This document shows positions 16,912 to 25,323 of a stretch of 30,250 bases of DNA, piece by piece; within the stretch, counting starts at the first letter, position 1; each line of letters starts with the position of its first letter. Below the pieces are notes generated by a model. The model was not told the origin of the DNA. It did not search any database and was given only the letters and a program-made list of their open reading frames with translations. This stretch comes from an uncultured Rickettsiales bacterium (GTDB lineage Bacteria > Pseudomonadota > Alphaproteobacteria > UBA8366): the NCBI GenBank assembly GCA_913046825.1, contig CAJWTF010000034.1, forward strand, positions 1 through 30,250, written 5' to 3'. The position numbers and the translations under genes were made by a program.

Positions 16912-17670
16912 TCAAAGCGCGTTGTAACCGCCATCCACAAGCAGGTCGTCGCCGGTCATGAAGGAAGATTCGTCGGACGCCAGGAACAGCGCTGCGTTCG
17001 CGATCTCCGTCGGCAGGCCGACACGTCCCATCAGCGTGAGCGCACCGGATTCTTGTTGCGCCGCTTCCTCACTGCCGGAACGCTCGAAGATGCGCTCCGT
17101 GCCGATCGGTCCCGGAGAGAGCGAGTTGACGCGGATGTTATCGCCCACATGATCCGCCGCCATGCTACGCGCCATCTGGATGAGCCCGCCCTTAACCGCG
17201 CAATAGTCACTTCGCATCGGTTTGCCGACACTACCGAGCTGCGACGCCACATGAATGATCGAGCCGCCGCCGGAAGCCCGCATAGCCGGAACCGCGTATT
17301 TGCTCATCAGCATGGGGCCCGTGAGGTTCACGTCGATGGCGCGCCGCCATTCCGCGATATCGACTTCCTCGACCGTATTCTTGCCAATGAAATAAGCGGC
17401 GTTGTTCATCAAGACATTGAGCTTGCCGAATTCATCGAGCGCTCGCTTCACCACCGCCTCGCAAGACGCGGCATCCGAGACATCGCAGCGTTGCCCGACA
17501 ACATTGCCGCCGCCCGCCGCGATCTCTGCGGCTGTCTTCTCAATGCCGTCGCCGTCAATATCGGCGAGAACGAGCGAGGCGCCCTCGGCGCTGAACCGCT
17601 CTGCCGTCGCGCGGCCGATCCCCCGCACCGCACCGGTGATAATGCCAACTTTCCCTTCGAGACGTTTCAT
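16912..17670 (-). CDS. classical SDR oxidoreductase
   Basis: The 252-residue protein has all classical SDR elements: TGAVRGIG near residues 13-20, NNAAY near residue 90, catalytic Ser in HVASQLGS and YCAVK with Tyr and Lys, then NSLSPGPIGTERIF. It presumably interconverts a secondary alcohol and ketone with NAD(P). The ATG overlaps the stop of the PhyH-family gene by four bases (ATGA), and AAGGAAG precedes it, so they are translationally coupled and probably act on the same substrate. The protein ends LLVDGGYNAL as expected for a full-length SDR. Confidence 0.93.
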   Translation of the reverse strand: MKRLEGKVGIITGAVRGIGRATAERFSAEGASLVLADIDGDGIEKTAAEIAAGGGNVVGQRCDVSDAASCEAVVKRALDEFGKLNVLMNNAAYFIGKNTVEEVDIAEWRRAIDVNLTGPMLMSKYAVPAMRASGGGSIIHVASQLGSVGKPMRSDYCAVKGGLIQMARSMAADHVGDNIRVNSLSPGPIGTERIFERSGSEEAAQQESGALTLMGRVGLPTEIANAALFLASDESSFMTGDDLLVDGGYNAL

Positions 17671-18527
17671 ACCCGTTCTTCCTTTTCTTGATAGACCGCT
17701 TTATGAGCGGCGGTTTGTTCGTCGTATCCTTCGCGGTAGCGCCGATAGGCCGCTTCATGATGCCTGGCATTTTCCGATACCTCGTGTTCGCGCGGGTCCG
17801 GCTCGATCTCAAAATTCCCGTACCGGTCGGTACCCCGCGCGAAACTCGCCCCCATGCGATAGCTACCGACATGGCGGACATGTGCAGGGATATAGCTGAT
17901 TCCAAATCCGATGCGGCGATCATCCGACTTGTTTGGCTTCGAACTGTGTATCACCATCGTGTGGTGGAACGAGAACTGACCGGCCTTTAACGGCGCGCTT
18001 TTTATGTTGGTGTCGTCAAAACTCTCGGCGATGGCCTGGCTGCCATGATTGACGCTGCCCGCCACTGTTTGCGGTGCATGATAGAGCTGCCCGAAACTTG
18101 AACTGCCGACAACGAAATTCATACAACCGGCTTCCTCTGAGGCGTCCGATAAGGCAATCCAGGCCGTGACATGTTCGTAGGGCTGCATTCCAAAATATGT
18201 CGCGTCCTGATGCCAAGCGGTGATCTGGTCGGTGCCGGGGTTCTTAATGAAGAACGTGGCATTGAAGATCAGAATATCCGGACCGATTAAATCCTCAACC
18301 GCATCCAACACGCATGGAATGCGGACCAGATCCGCGGCCCAAGATTCGCGGACGTGGACCTTGCGGTACTGCCAGGGCTCCAATGGTGCCCCGCCCTGTT
18401 CCCGCTCATACGCTTCCAGACAATCGCGATAGTGGCGCACTTCCTGCGTCGTCAGCGCTTCAAACGGAGCGAGAAAATTCTCCCGCCGGTATTGGACCAC
18501 CTGTTCATCGGTCAGGATATTCGGCAT
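17667..18527 (-). CDS. phytanoyl-CoA dioxygenase (PhyH)-family Fe(II)/2-oxoglutarate oxygenase
   Basis: The 286 residues carry the iron site of the PhyH family: His106 and Asp108 in WHQDATYFG, the distal His194 in MVIHSSKPN and a 2-oxoglutarate-binding Arg pair at 204-205 in RRIGFGISYI. It hydroxylates an unidentified substrate, which need not be a CoA ester. The start at 18527 is set by a perfect GGAGGT before the ATG; the longer frame from 18614 has no PhyH resemblance. It lies 58 bp after the second MFS gene and its stop overlaps the SDR start. An oxygenase followed by a dehydrogenase suggests hydroxylation, then oxidation of the new alcohol. Confidence 0.92.
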   Translation of the reverse strand: MPNILTDEQVVQYRRENFLAPFEALTTQEVRHYRDCLEAYEREQGGAPLEPWQYRKVHVRESWAADLVRIPCVLDAVEDLIGPDILIFNATFFIKNPGTDQITAWHQDATYFGMQPYEHVTAWIALSDASEEAGCMNFVVGSSSFGQLYHAPQTVAGSVNHGSQAIAESFDDTNIKSAPLKAGQFSFHHTMVIHSSKPNKSDDRRIGFGISYIPAHVRHVGSYRMGASFARGTDRYGNFEIEPDPREHEVSENARHHEAAYRRYREGYDEQTAAHKAVYQEKEERV

Positions 18528-18585
18528 CGATACCTCCGGATTAAGCTGTAGAGCGAACCAGGCCGTCTTCCAGGGGAGAACAGCT

Positions 18586-19821
18586 CTACTTCGCGCCTTC
18601 GCGGCGGCAGGCATAGGCCATTAGGACACTCGCCAATATGACATAAACCGCACCGGCGACACCCATTCCCGCAAGCGATACTTCGGCATCAAGTCCGAGC
18701 CCCAACAAGGGTGGCGCCAGAGCAGAGCCAAAGACGCTGATGGTCGCCGCGAAACTCCGAATAGCACCGATATGCCGCGTCCCATAGACGTCGGCGAGCA
18801 ATAGCGGCACACAGGTCACCATCAGCCCCGAGGTCATTCCGAAACACCCCAAATAGACCCATGCCCAGATGAAATGATCAAAATATCCAACGACAAGGAC
18901 ACCCGCCGCGAGGGGCACCAAGGCAAAGGGCATCAAACGCACCGCACCTATCCGATCCGCGAGATCGCCCGCATAGATCGAAAACATCACCGTTGTGAGC
19001 GCAAAGACGGCGTATCCCCAAGTCACCCATTCCGCCGACCATCCCTTCATGTCGGCGATCGTCAATTGATGAAAATTCATCGCGGTCTCAAGCAGCGCCG
19101 GAGCCATCAAGGCGGGCAGCATCAGAAAGAAAAACGGATCGCGAAGCATATGACCTAACCGCCGGTCGGATACAGGCGCGCTTTCGCCCACCTTGGATAT
19201 CTCCGCTTGATCCAGAGTGTCATGCCGTCGTGGCAACAGCCAAATGATGAGCGGGATCATCAGTAATCCCGCGACCGCGCAAACCGCGTAGGTCGAGCGC
19301 CATCCAATCGCTCCAATAACCGCGACCGCCAGGACCGGCAGAAACGCCCGTCCAGCCGGAAACCCAAGCATGGCGATAGCAACTGCCTTGCCCCGATCGC
19401 GCACAAAGAATTTCACCATACCGGTGACAGCCGTGTGCTGACACAGGCCTTGGCCAAACTGGCGTAACAGAAAAATCATGACGATCAGCGTCCATGCCGC
19501 CGGCGCCAGCGACATGGCGAAACACGCCGCCGCCATCCCAATCGCGACAATGATCGCGTAGGTGCGCACCGGCATTCGATCTATAAGACGGCCGGAAAAC
19601 GGCAGCAGCGCCGCCGACGCCAAAGTGCCAATCATATAGATCGAGCCCCATTCGGTATGGCTTAGGTCGAACTCCGCTTCGATACTGGGACTGAAGACGC
19701 CGACGAAATAGGTCTGGCCGAAGCTCGATCCAAAAGCCATCAAGAACCCGAATCCCAATATATGGCAATTCCGATAGGCAAATCTCAAATAGCCGGTGCG
19801 CGTTGGGCCGCCGTCGCTCAT
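18586..19821 (-). CDS. MFS transporter, second of a tandem pair
   Basis: The 411-residue inner-membrane protein shows about 12 hydrophobic segments with the loop DRGKAVAIAMLGFPAGRA between TM4 and TM5 and GDLADRIGAVRL after TM8. The substrate is unknown. It is a paralogue of the gene just upstream: both start with a short polar stretch, then FGFLMAFGSSFGQTYFVGVF against FGFLMALGSSFGQTFFIGIF, and share GQG..HTAVTGMVK. Its ATG at 19821 overlaps the preceding stop by four bases (ATGA); no independent ribosome binding site is apparent, so translation is likely coupled. It is followed by the PhyH-SDR pair. Confidence 0.92.
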   Translation of the reverse strand: MSDGGPTRTGYLRFAYRNCHILGFGFLMAFGSSFGQTYFVGVFSPSIEAEFDLSHTEWGSIYMIGTLASAALLPFSGRLIDRMPVRTYAIIVAIGMAAACFAMSLAPAAWTLIVMIFLLRQFGQGLCQHTAVTGMVKFFVRDRGKAVAIAMLGFPAGRAFLPVLAVAVIGAIGWRSTYAVCAVAGLLMIPLIIWLLPRRHDTLDQAEISKVGESAPVSDRRLGHMLRDPFFFLMLPALMAPALLETAMNFHQLTIADMKGWSAEWVTWGYAVFALTTVMFSIYAGDLADRIGAVRLMPFALVPLAAGVLVVGYFDHFIWAWVYLGCFGMTSGLMVTCVPLLLADVYGTRHIGAIRSFAATISVFGSALAPPLLGLGLDAEVSLAGMGVAGAVYVILASVLMAYACRREGAK

Positions 19822-21065
19822 ACCCGTGACCGAACACAGAAGATCATCAGAAGACTCGATGCGACAAAATAGGCGACGGACACGAATGTCATGGTCGTGA
19901 TCGACACATCAAGATCGAGCGCGAAACCGAGCGCCGGGGGCCCGAGCGCCGAGGCGAAAACACTTAGGGTGGCAACGAAACTGCGAATCGCGCCAATATG
20001 CTGCGTGCCATACAGCTCGGAAAGAAACACGGGTATCAGTGTTGCCTTTATGCCTGAGCCGATGCCGTAGAGCCCAAGATATACCCACGCCCAAGCAGCG
20101 TTATCAAAGAACCCCAAGATCAATGTACCGATGATGTACGGTGTGAGTGAATAAACATAAAGCCGCACCGCGCCTATCTTGTCGACCAATGTTCCAATCC
20201 ACATTGACGCCATGATCGTCGTCCCGGCATAAACGGCGTAACCAGTCATTACCCATTCTGCGGACCACGACTTCAGCGCGGCAATCGGCAATAAATGGAA
20301 ACTGAGCGCAGTATCAAAAAAAGACGGCGCCAGTATTGCCGGTAAAAACAGATAGAATATCGGATCGCGCAGCACCTGGCGCAACGATCGATCTTCGTGA
20401 TGCGTCGTTGATCGCGCCGTTTTCCTTTCCGTGCTTGGAGCTTCCAATGCCAAGGCGGTTTCTCGGCGCGCGTGGCTCGTCAACAACCAGGCGACGGCCG
20501 GCGTCAGCACCACCAGGACCAGCACAGCGCAAACGGCATATGTCTCTCGCCATCCAATCGCCGCGATGAGGGCGACGGTCGCGACTGGCATTAGCGCCCG
20601 CCCCACGGGAAAGCCGAGCGTCGCAAGTGCCACCGCCTTACCCCGATCACGACGGAAATATTTCACCATGCCAGTGACGGCGGTATGACTAGCAAGACCT
20701 TGTCCCGCCTGGCGTAACAAGAAGATCATCGGAATTAAAAACCACGCTGTCGGCGAGAATGCCGCTGCGGCACAGGCAACCGCAAGAAAAGCGCAGACTA
20801 ATAAGGCATAGGTGCGCAGTTCCAGGTGATCGATCCAGCGCCCGGTAAACGTGAGTGCCCCCGCCGACATCAAGGTGCCGGCCATATAAATAGAACCCCA
20901 CTGGCTGTGACTGAGGCCAAACTCAGCCTCAATGCTTGGTGTGAAAATGCCGATGAAGAAGGTCTGACCGAAGCTCGATCCGAGTGCCATCAAAAAACCA
21001 AAAGCGAGTAAGCGCCGGTTCCGCAGCGCGAATTGGATATAACCGTGATTGGAGGAACTGCTCAT
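19818..21065 (-). CDS. MFS transporter, first of a tandem pair
   Basis: This 415-residue MFS protein has about 12 hydrophobic segments and shares the arrangement of its neighbour: SIEAEFGLSHSQWGSIYMAG, RQAGQGLASHTAVTGMVKY and DRGKAVALATLGFPVGRAL. A charged central loop of about 30 residues (RRETALALEAPSTERKTA) separates the two halves. The pair arose by tandem duplication. Two possible roles are a heterodimer or two related substrates; the sequence does not decide. It is the first gene of the minus-strand set of four and is divergent from the acyl-CoA dehydrogenase at 21204. A clear ribosome binding site is not seen. Confidence 0.92.
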   Translation of the reverse strand: MSSSSNHGYIQFALRNRRLLAFGFLMALGSSFGQTFFIGIFTPSIEAEFGLSHSQWGSIYMAGTLMSAGALTFTGRWIDHLELRTYALLVCAFLAVACAAAAFSPTAWFLIPMIFLLRQAGQGLASHTAVTGMVKYFRRDRGKAVALATLGFPVGRALMPVATVALIAAIGWRETYAVCAVLVLVVLTPAVAWLLTSHARRETALALEAPSTERKTARSTTHHEDRSLRQVLRDPIFYLFLPAILAPSFFDTALSFHLLPIAALKSWSAEWVMTGYAVYAGTTIMASMWIGTLVDKIGAVRLYVYSLTPYIIGTLILGFFDNAAWAWVYLGLYGIGSGIKATLIPVFLSELYGTQHIGAIRSFVATLSVFASALGPPALGFALDLDVSITTMTFVSVAYFVASSLLMIFCVRSRV

Positions 21066-21094
21066 GGAGCGGGCTATTTAGCACAAGCTCGGCG

Positions 21095-21110
21095 GCGAAA
21101 CAGCTTTCGC
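21095..21110. promoter_or_regulatory. palindrome in the leader of the MFS operon
   Basis: GCGAAA-CAGC-TTTCGC is a perfect 6 bp inverted repeat about 30 bp upstream of the first MFS start codon. It could form a leader hairpin or be an operator. Its role is not established. Confidence 0.3.
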
Positions 21111-21156
21111 GTTGATAGTGGGCCTGTCCGAGGCTGGACCTAATTTAAATTTCAAT

Positions 21157-21182
21157 GTCATTCCCACCTTCGCGCGAATGAC
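21157..21182. repeat. REP-like hairpin GTCATTC/GAATGAC
   Basis: Arms GTCATTC (21157-21163) and GAATGAC (21176-21182) enclose CCACCTTCGCGC. Units of the form GTCATTCCCGC...GCGGGAATGAC are common dispersed repeats in proteobacteria, and this is a diverged copy. It lies between the divergent MFS and acyl-CoA dehydrogenase genes, 21 bp upstream of the latter's ATG. Confidence 0.55.
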
Positions 21183-21203
21183 GCACAGAAGGGAGATCAT
21201 CAA

Positions 21204-22427
21204 ATGGCTGCCATCGCATTCGATATTCCGGAAGACGTTTTAGCGATGCGGGATGGGTTGCGCGCCTTCGCAGAGGCAGAAGTTCTGCCGCGCCATGAAG
21301 CGAACCATGATTTCTTTGAAGACCAACGACAGATTTATAACGAGGAGGGGCGTTTCTCTGACAAATTGTTAACCTTGATTGGCGAAGTCCGCCGGGCGGC
21401 GTCCAAGGCGGGCTACTACCAGATGTGCGTGCCGGAGGAATTGGGAGGCGGCGGCATGGGGCACCTCGCCTATTTCGTCGGGTTCGAGGAATTGTTCCGC
21501 ACGTGCGGTCCGCAGAATTGGCTCATGCTGTACGCGGTCAGCCATTGGGCCTTCGGGCCGAGCCGGATGTTGGAGAAAGTTACCGATCAGGCCCGTGCGG
21601 AAATCTTAGCGCCGATGATGGCCGGAGAGAAATCCATGTGTTTCGGGTTGTCAGAGCCGGTAGCGGGGTCAGACGCCTCACAAATAAAGACGCGGGCTGT
21701 GCCAGATGGCGACGGATGGCGTATCACTGGCCGCAAGATTTGGACCTCAAATTCACCGGTCGCCGATTACTGCGTCGTATTCGCCGTTACTGACCAGGAG
21801 ACACGGGGGGGTATTTCGGCATTCCTGGTCCCGACCAGCGCGCCCGGTTTCCAGGTGCAGCGCATTGTTAAAATGTTCGGCCATATCGGCGGCGACGAAG
21901 CAGAATTGACGCTAGACGATATCTATGTAGAGCCCTGGCAATTAGTCGGCGAGCTACACAAGGGCTTCTCAGCTGCGCTCTACGGCGTCTCTCTCGGGCG
22001 GATATATAATTCCGCCCGCGCCGTCGGCTACGGCCGCTGGGCGTTAGAACAGGCGCTCGAATACGCCAGTGTACGCGAAGCCTTCGGCAAAACGATTTCG
22101 GAGTATCAGGGGGTCACCTTCCCGCTCGCCGAAAGTGCAACGGAATTACATGCTGCGCATTTAATGGCGATCAACTCCGCGACCCTGCTCGATCGGGGCG
22201 AGGCCGCCATCAAAGAGTTATCGATGACGAAAGCATATGCGGTGCAGGTCGGCTACAAGGCAGTGGATAGGGCCATGCAAACCCACGGCGCCATGGGCTT
22301 CACGAACGAGCTTGGCCTCTACCATGCCTGGCACGCGCTGCGGGTCGTCAATGTCGCGGACGGCACCAATGAAATTCTCAACCGCACCATCGCGCAGCGG
22401 CTAATGAAGGGTGACCGCGACCTCTAG
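21204..22427 (+). CDS. acyl-CoA dehydrogenase family protein, ACAD10/11-like active site
   Basis: The 407-residue flavoprotein has the ACAD fold, with FGLSEPVAGSDASQIKTRA and GRKIWTSNSPVADY around the FAD site, and AMQTHGAMGFTNELGLYHAW near the C-terminus. The catalytic base position near the end reads VADGTNEI, Asp in place of the usual Glu of YEGT, as in ACAD10/11-like proteins from memory. The alternative Glu position used by isovaleryl-CoA dehydrogenase reads SLGR, so that Glu is absent too. It may act on an unusual acyl-CoA or not be a standard dehydrogenase. AGAAGGGAG precedes the start. The stop shares the palindrome CTAG with the DUF1134 pseudogene stop on the other strand. Confidence 0.9.
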   Translation: MAAIAFDIPEDVLAMRDGLRAFAEAEVLPRHEANHDFFEDQRQIYNEEGRFSDKLLTLIGEVRRAASKAGYYQMCVPEELGGGGMGHLAYFVGFEELFRTCGPQNWLMLYAVSHWAFGPSRMLEKVTDQARAEILAPMMAGEKSMCFGLSEPVAGSDASQIKTRAVPDGDGWRITGRKIWTSNSPVADYCVVFAVTDQETRGGISAFLVPTSAPGFQVQRIVKMFGHIGGDEAELTLDDIYVEPWQLVGELHKGFSAALYGVSLGRIYNSARAVGYGRWALEQALEYASVREAFGKTISEYQGVTFPLAESATELHAAHLMAINSATLLDRGEAAIKELSMTKAYAVQVGYKAVDRAMQTHGAMGFTNELGLYHAWHALRVVNVADGTNEILNRTIAQRLMKGDRDL

Positions 22428-22964
22428 AACGGGATCCAGGAATGCTCTCTCCCATTATGCAGGCAGCCCGAATTCGCGTCGACCTTTAGCCCCATTCCAG
22501 TACGCATCGCGTCGGCGTTCCGCTGATAATTCACATCCACGCCAGCCACGAAATAGAAACTGCCGCTGATGCCTGAATATCGTTTGAAAATGTCGTCCGC
22601 GCCCTTGATTCCATAGACCAGGGTCATCTACTTCGCTGCATTACCGCCGAAATCGAAACCAATGGACGGTCCCTGCCAATATACCTTCGGCTTCGGGCCC
22701 TTCTTGATACTCAGGTCGCCATTTCCATGGCCCAGACCAACAATAAATACGCCACCGACTTCCTCACCTAAGATATAGCCGTTTGGCCTGCCCAACTCGC
22801 CGAAGTTTTTTTCAACCGCCGCTAGTCTCACCAGAGAAACCGCGCGCTGCATTCAGGATTTCATGCTCCGTTTAAAAATCATCGGCGGCTTGCGATGTCG
22901 TCGGTGCCATCGTGACGATAGCCAACGCCATGATTGCCATCATCAATCTTGCTATATATGGCAT
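22424..22964 (-). pseudogene. broken DUF1134/EipA-like envelope protein gene
   Basis: The minus strand reads as a full-length DUF1134 (EipA-family) gene with three lesions. ATG at 22964 opens a signal peptide ([16 protein letters not shown], then SQAADDF). A TAA follows at 22874-22872. The same frame continues EHEILNAARGFSGETSGG, then a frameshift at about 22815-22830 leads to KNFGELGRPNGYILGEEVGG and VYWQGPSIGFDFGGNAAK. A TAG at 22630-22628 interrupts it, followed by TLVYGIKGADDIFKRY, SGSFYFVAGVDVNYQRNAD and a short end. The two apparent separate ORFs are one gene. DUF1134 proteins are periplasmic and linked to envelope integrity in Brucella. It sits divergent from the proline-racemase-like gene, and may be a redundant copy. 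Confidence 0.9.
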
Positions 22965-23050
22965 CAATTTATCCGTCTCGTATGGTCATCAAATCTAGCC
23001 GCGCTCACCCATTATGGCAGAATACCGCCAGAACGGTTATAGAAGAAGTT

Positions 23051-24082
23051 ATGCACAGCAAATCCGCGATCCAAGTTATCGAATGTCATGCCGAAGGCGA
23101 GGTTGGCGATGTTATTGTCGGCGGTGTCTCACCGCCGCCGGGCACGACATTATGGGATCAATCCCGGTTTATCGCCAAAGATGAAACATTGCGAAATTTT
23201 GTGCTCAACGAACCGCGAGGCGGTGTCTTCCGCCACGTCAACCTTCTCGTCCCGCCAAAGCATCCCGATGCCGACGCCGCCTTCATCATCATGGAGCCCG
23301 CGGACACGCCGCCGATGTCGGGATCGAATTCGATCTGCGTCGCGACGGTTCTCTTGGAAACCGGTATCATTCCGATTGTCGAACCGGAGACACGCCTCAT
23401 CCTCGAAGCACCGGGGGGTCTAGTAAAGATCACCGCAAATTGCAGTGACGGTAAAGTCCACTCAATCCGGGTTCGAAACCTGCCGTCATTCGCCGACAAA
23501 CTGGGCGTCGCGATCGACGTGGCAGGCATCGGCACTCTGACCGTGGATACCGCGTTCGGTGGCGACAGTTTTGTGCTCGTGGATGCGGCCACGCTCGGGT
23601 TTTCACTCACCCCAGACGAAGCGCGGGATATCGCCACGACCGGCATGAAGATCACGGCGGCGGCAAACGAGCAATTGGGCTTCGTGCATCCGGAATTGCC
23701 CGATTGGTCACATATCTCCTTCTGCGAAGTCACAAACCCAGTTGAATTACGCGACGGGGTCAAATTCGGGCGCAACGCGGTCGCAATTCGGCCTGGCAAG
23801 ATCGACCGCTCCCCCTGTGGGACCGGATGCAGTGCGCGTATGGCCGTATTGCATGCGCGCGGTGAGCTCGCTCGCGCTGAGCAATTCGTCGGTGAATCGC
23901 TCATCGACTCCACATTCGATTGCCGGATCGAAGATATTGTCGCCGTGGCCAGCCGACCAGCGGTGGTGCCGTCGCTGGCGGGACGTGCTTGGATTAGCGG
24001 CATGAAAACACTGATGCTCGACCCGGACGACCCTTGGCCCGAAGGATATCACTTGAGTGATACTTGGCCGCAAATCGATTGA
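23051..24082 (+). CDS. proline racemase superfamily enzyme (Ser/Cys active-site type)
   Basis: The 343 residues match the proline racemase, hydroxyproline epimerase and trans-3-hydroxyproline dehydratase superfamily: [15 protein letters not shown] at the start, [17 protein letters not shown] near residue 89 and [20 protein letters not shown] near 252. The two catalytic positions are Ser90 and Cys256. In this superfamily Cys/Cys marks racemases/epimerases and Cys/Thr dehydratases; the Ser/Cys class has, to my knowledge, been tied to epimerase-type activity. The start at 23051 avoids overlap with the divergent DUF1134 region and matches family length; upstream in-frame codons to 22934 lack resemblance. 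AGAAGAAG precedes it. It is followed at 64 bp by the second acyl-CoA dehydrogenase. Confidence 0.88.
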   Translation: MHSKSAIQVIECHAEGEVGDVIVGGVSPPPGTTLWDQSRFIAKDETLRNFVLNEPRGGVFRHVNLLVPPKHPDADAAFIIMEPADTPPMSGSNSICVATVLLETGIIPIVEPETRLILEAPGGLVKITANCSDGKVHSIRVRNLPSFADKLGVAIDVAGIGTLTVDTAFGGDSFVLVDAATLGFSLTPDEARDIATTGMKITAAANEQLGFVHPELPDWSHISFCEVTNPVELRDGVKFGRNAVAIRPGKIDRSPCGTGCSARMAVLHARGELARAEQFVGESLIDSTFDCRIEDIVAVASRPAVVPSLAGRAWISGMKTLMLDPDDPWPEGYHLSDTWPQID

Positions 24083-24146
24083 TCACAAACATCGCATTTT
24101 TGCACACGCGGGCTAATCTTGCTTAAGGGAAAATAGGGAGATATCG

Positions 24147-25313
24147 ATGGTCGTAACGTTGACCGACGAACAACAGATGATCCGCGAGAACGTGCTGCGC
24201 ATTTGCAGTGATTTCGATGACAATTATTGGCTGGCACGGGACGAAGATGGTCGCTTTCCAGAGGATTTCTGTTTGGCTTTGGCAGAGGCTGGTTATCTCG
24301 GTATCGCCATGCCGGAAGAGTTCGGCGGCAGCGGTCTCGGCATTACGGAAGCCGCCGTCATGGTGCAGGCGATCTCCGAATCCGGTGCGGCGAACGGCGG
24401 CGTCTCCTCCATCTCAATCAATGTATTCGGCGCCAATCCAATCGTGCAATATGGCACGGATGAGCAAAAACAGCGCTGGCTCCCGCCGGTCATGCGGCGC
24501 GAGGAACGGGCCTGCTTTGCCGTTACGGAACCGGATGCGGGTCTCGACACGTCTCAAATATCGACCCGGGCGGTGCGTGACGGCGATCGCTATCTGGTCC
24601 ACGGCCAAAAAATTTGGACGACCACCGCGCAGGTCGCTGATAAGATTATGCTTATCGCTCGTACTGCGCCGAAGGAAGAAACAGACAGCCCGATCGACGG
24701 GTTATCATTGTTCTACGCCGACCTCGACCGAGACTATGTCGAGATCAAGGAAATCCCGAAGATGGGTCGCAAATGCGTTGATTCGAACAGCGTGTTTTTC
24801 GACGGTATGCCAATCCCCGTGGAAGACCGGATCGGCGAAGAGGGGAAGGGTTTCCGCTATCTTCTGCACGGCCTCAACCCGGAACGCATTCTACTTGCAG
24901 CAGGCCTCGTCGGTCTTGGTCGGGCCGCACTCAATAAGGCGACCAATTACGCCAAGGAACGCATCGTCTTTGAGCGCCCCATCGGCATGAACCAAGGTAT
25001 CCAGCATCCGCTCGCCGAAAGTTGGGCGGAGTTGGAAGCGGCGAACCTGATGGCCTTCGCCGCGGCGCAGAAATACGACCAGGGCGAACATTGCGGCGCC
25101 GAGGCGAACGCGGCCAAGTACCTAGCGGGTGAAGCGGCGTTCAAAGCCTGCTCAAACGCCATTCAAACCCATGGCGGCATGGGCTACGCGAAGGAATTTC
25201 ATGTCGAGCGGTATTTCCGCGAAATGCTGATTCATCGCATCGCACCGGTTAGCCCACAGATGATTTTAAATTACCTGGCCGAACGTGTTCTCGGCCTGCC
25301 GCGATCTTATTGA
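24147..25313 (+). CDS. acyl-CoA dehydrogenase
   Basis: The 388 residues carry ACFAVTEPDAGLDTSQISTRA and GQKIWTTTAQVADK for FAD and substrate, and NAIQTHGGMGYAKEFHVERYFR toward the end. The usual YEGT-type Glu is replaced (RIAPVSPQMI), but LNPERILLAAG has Glu at the position used by isovaleryl-CoA dehydrogenase, so catalysis is plausible with that base. Branched or small acyl-CoA substrates are possible. AGGGAG is upstream of the ATG. It is 11 bp upstream of the M24 gene and forms a likely operon with it and with the proline-racemase-like gene. Confidence 0.92.
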   Translation: MVVTLTDEQQMIRENVLRICSDFDDNYWLARDEDGRFPEDFCLALAEAGYLGIAMPEEFGGSGLGITEAAVMVQAISESGAANGGVSSISINVFGANPIVQYGTDEQKQRWLPPVMRREERACFAVTEPDAGLDTSQISTRAVRDGDRYLVHGQKIWTTTAQVADKIMLIARTAPKEETDSPIDGLSLFYADLDRDYVEIKEIPKMGRKCVDSNSVFFDGMPIPVEDRIGEEGKGFRYLLHGLNPERILLAAGLVGLGRAALNKATNYAKERIVFERPIGMNQGIQHPLAESWAELEAANLMAFAAAQKYDQGEHCGAEANAAKYLAGEAAFKACSNAIQTHGGMGYAKEFHVERYFREMLIHRIAPVSPQMILNYLAERVLGLPRSY

Positions 25314-25323
25314 GGAGTTAATC

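Noticed and set aside
22424..22852. Two separate small genes at 22424-22627 and 22628-22852
   Set aside because: They are adjacent parts of one DUF1134 gene in the same frame, separated by a TAG.
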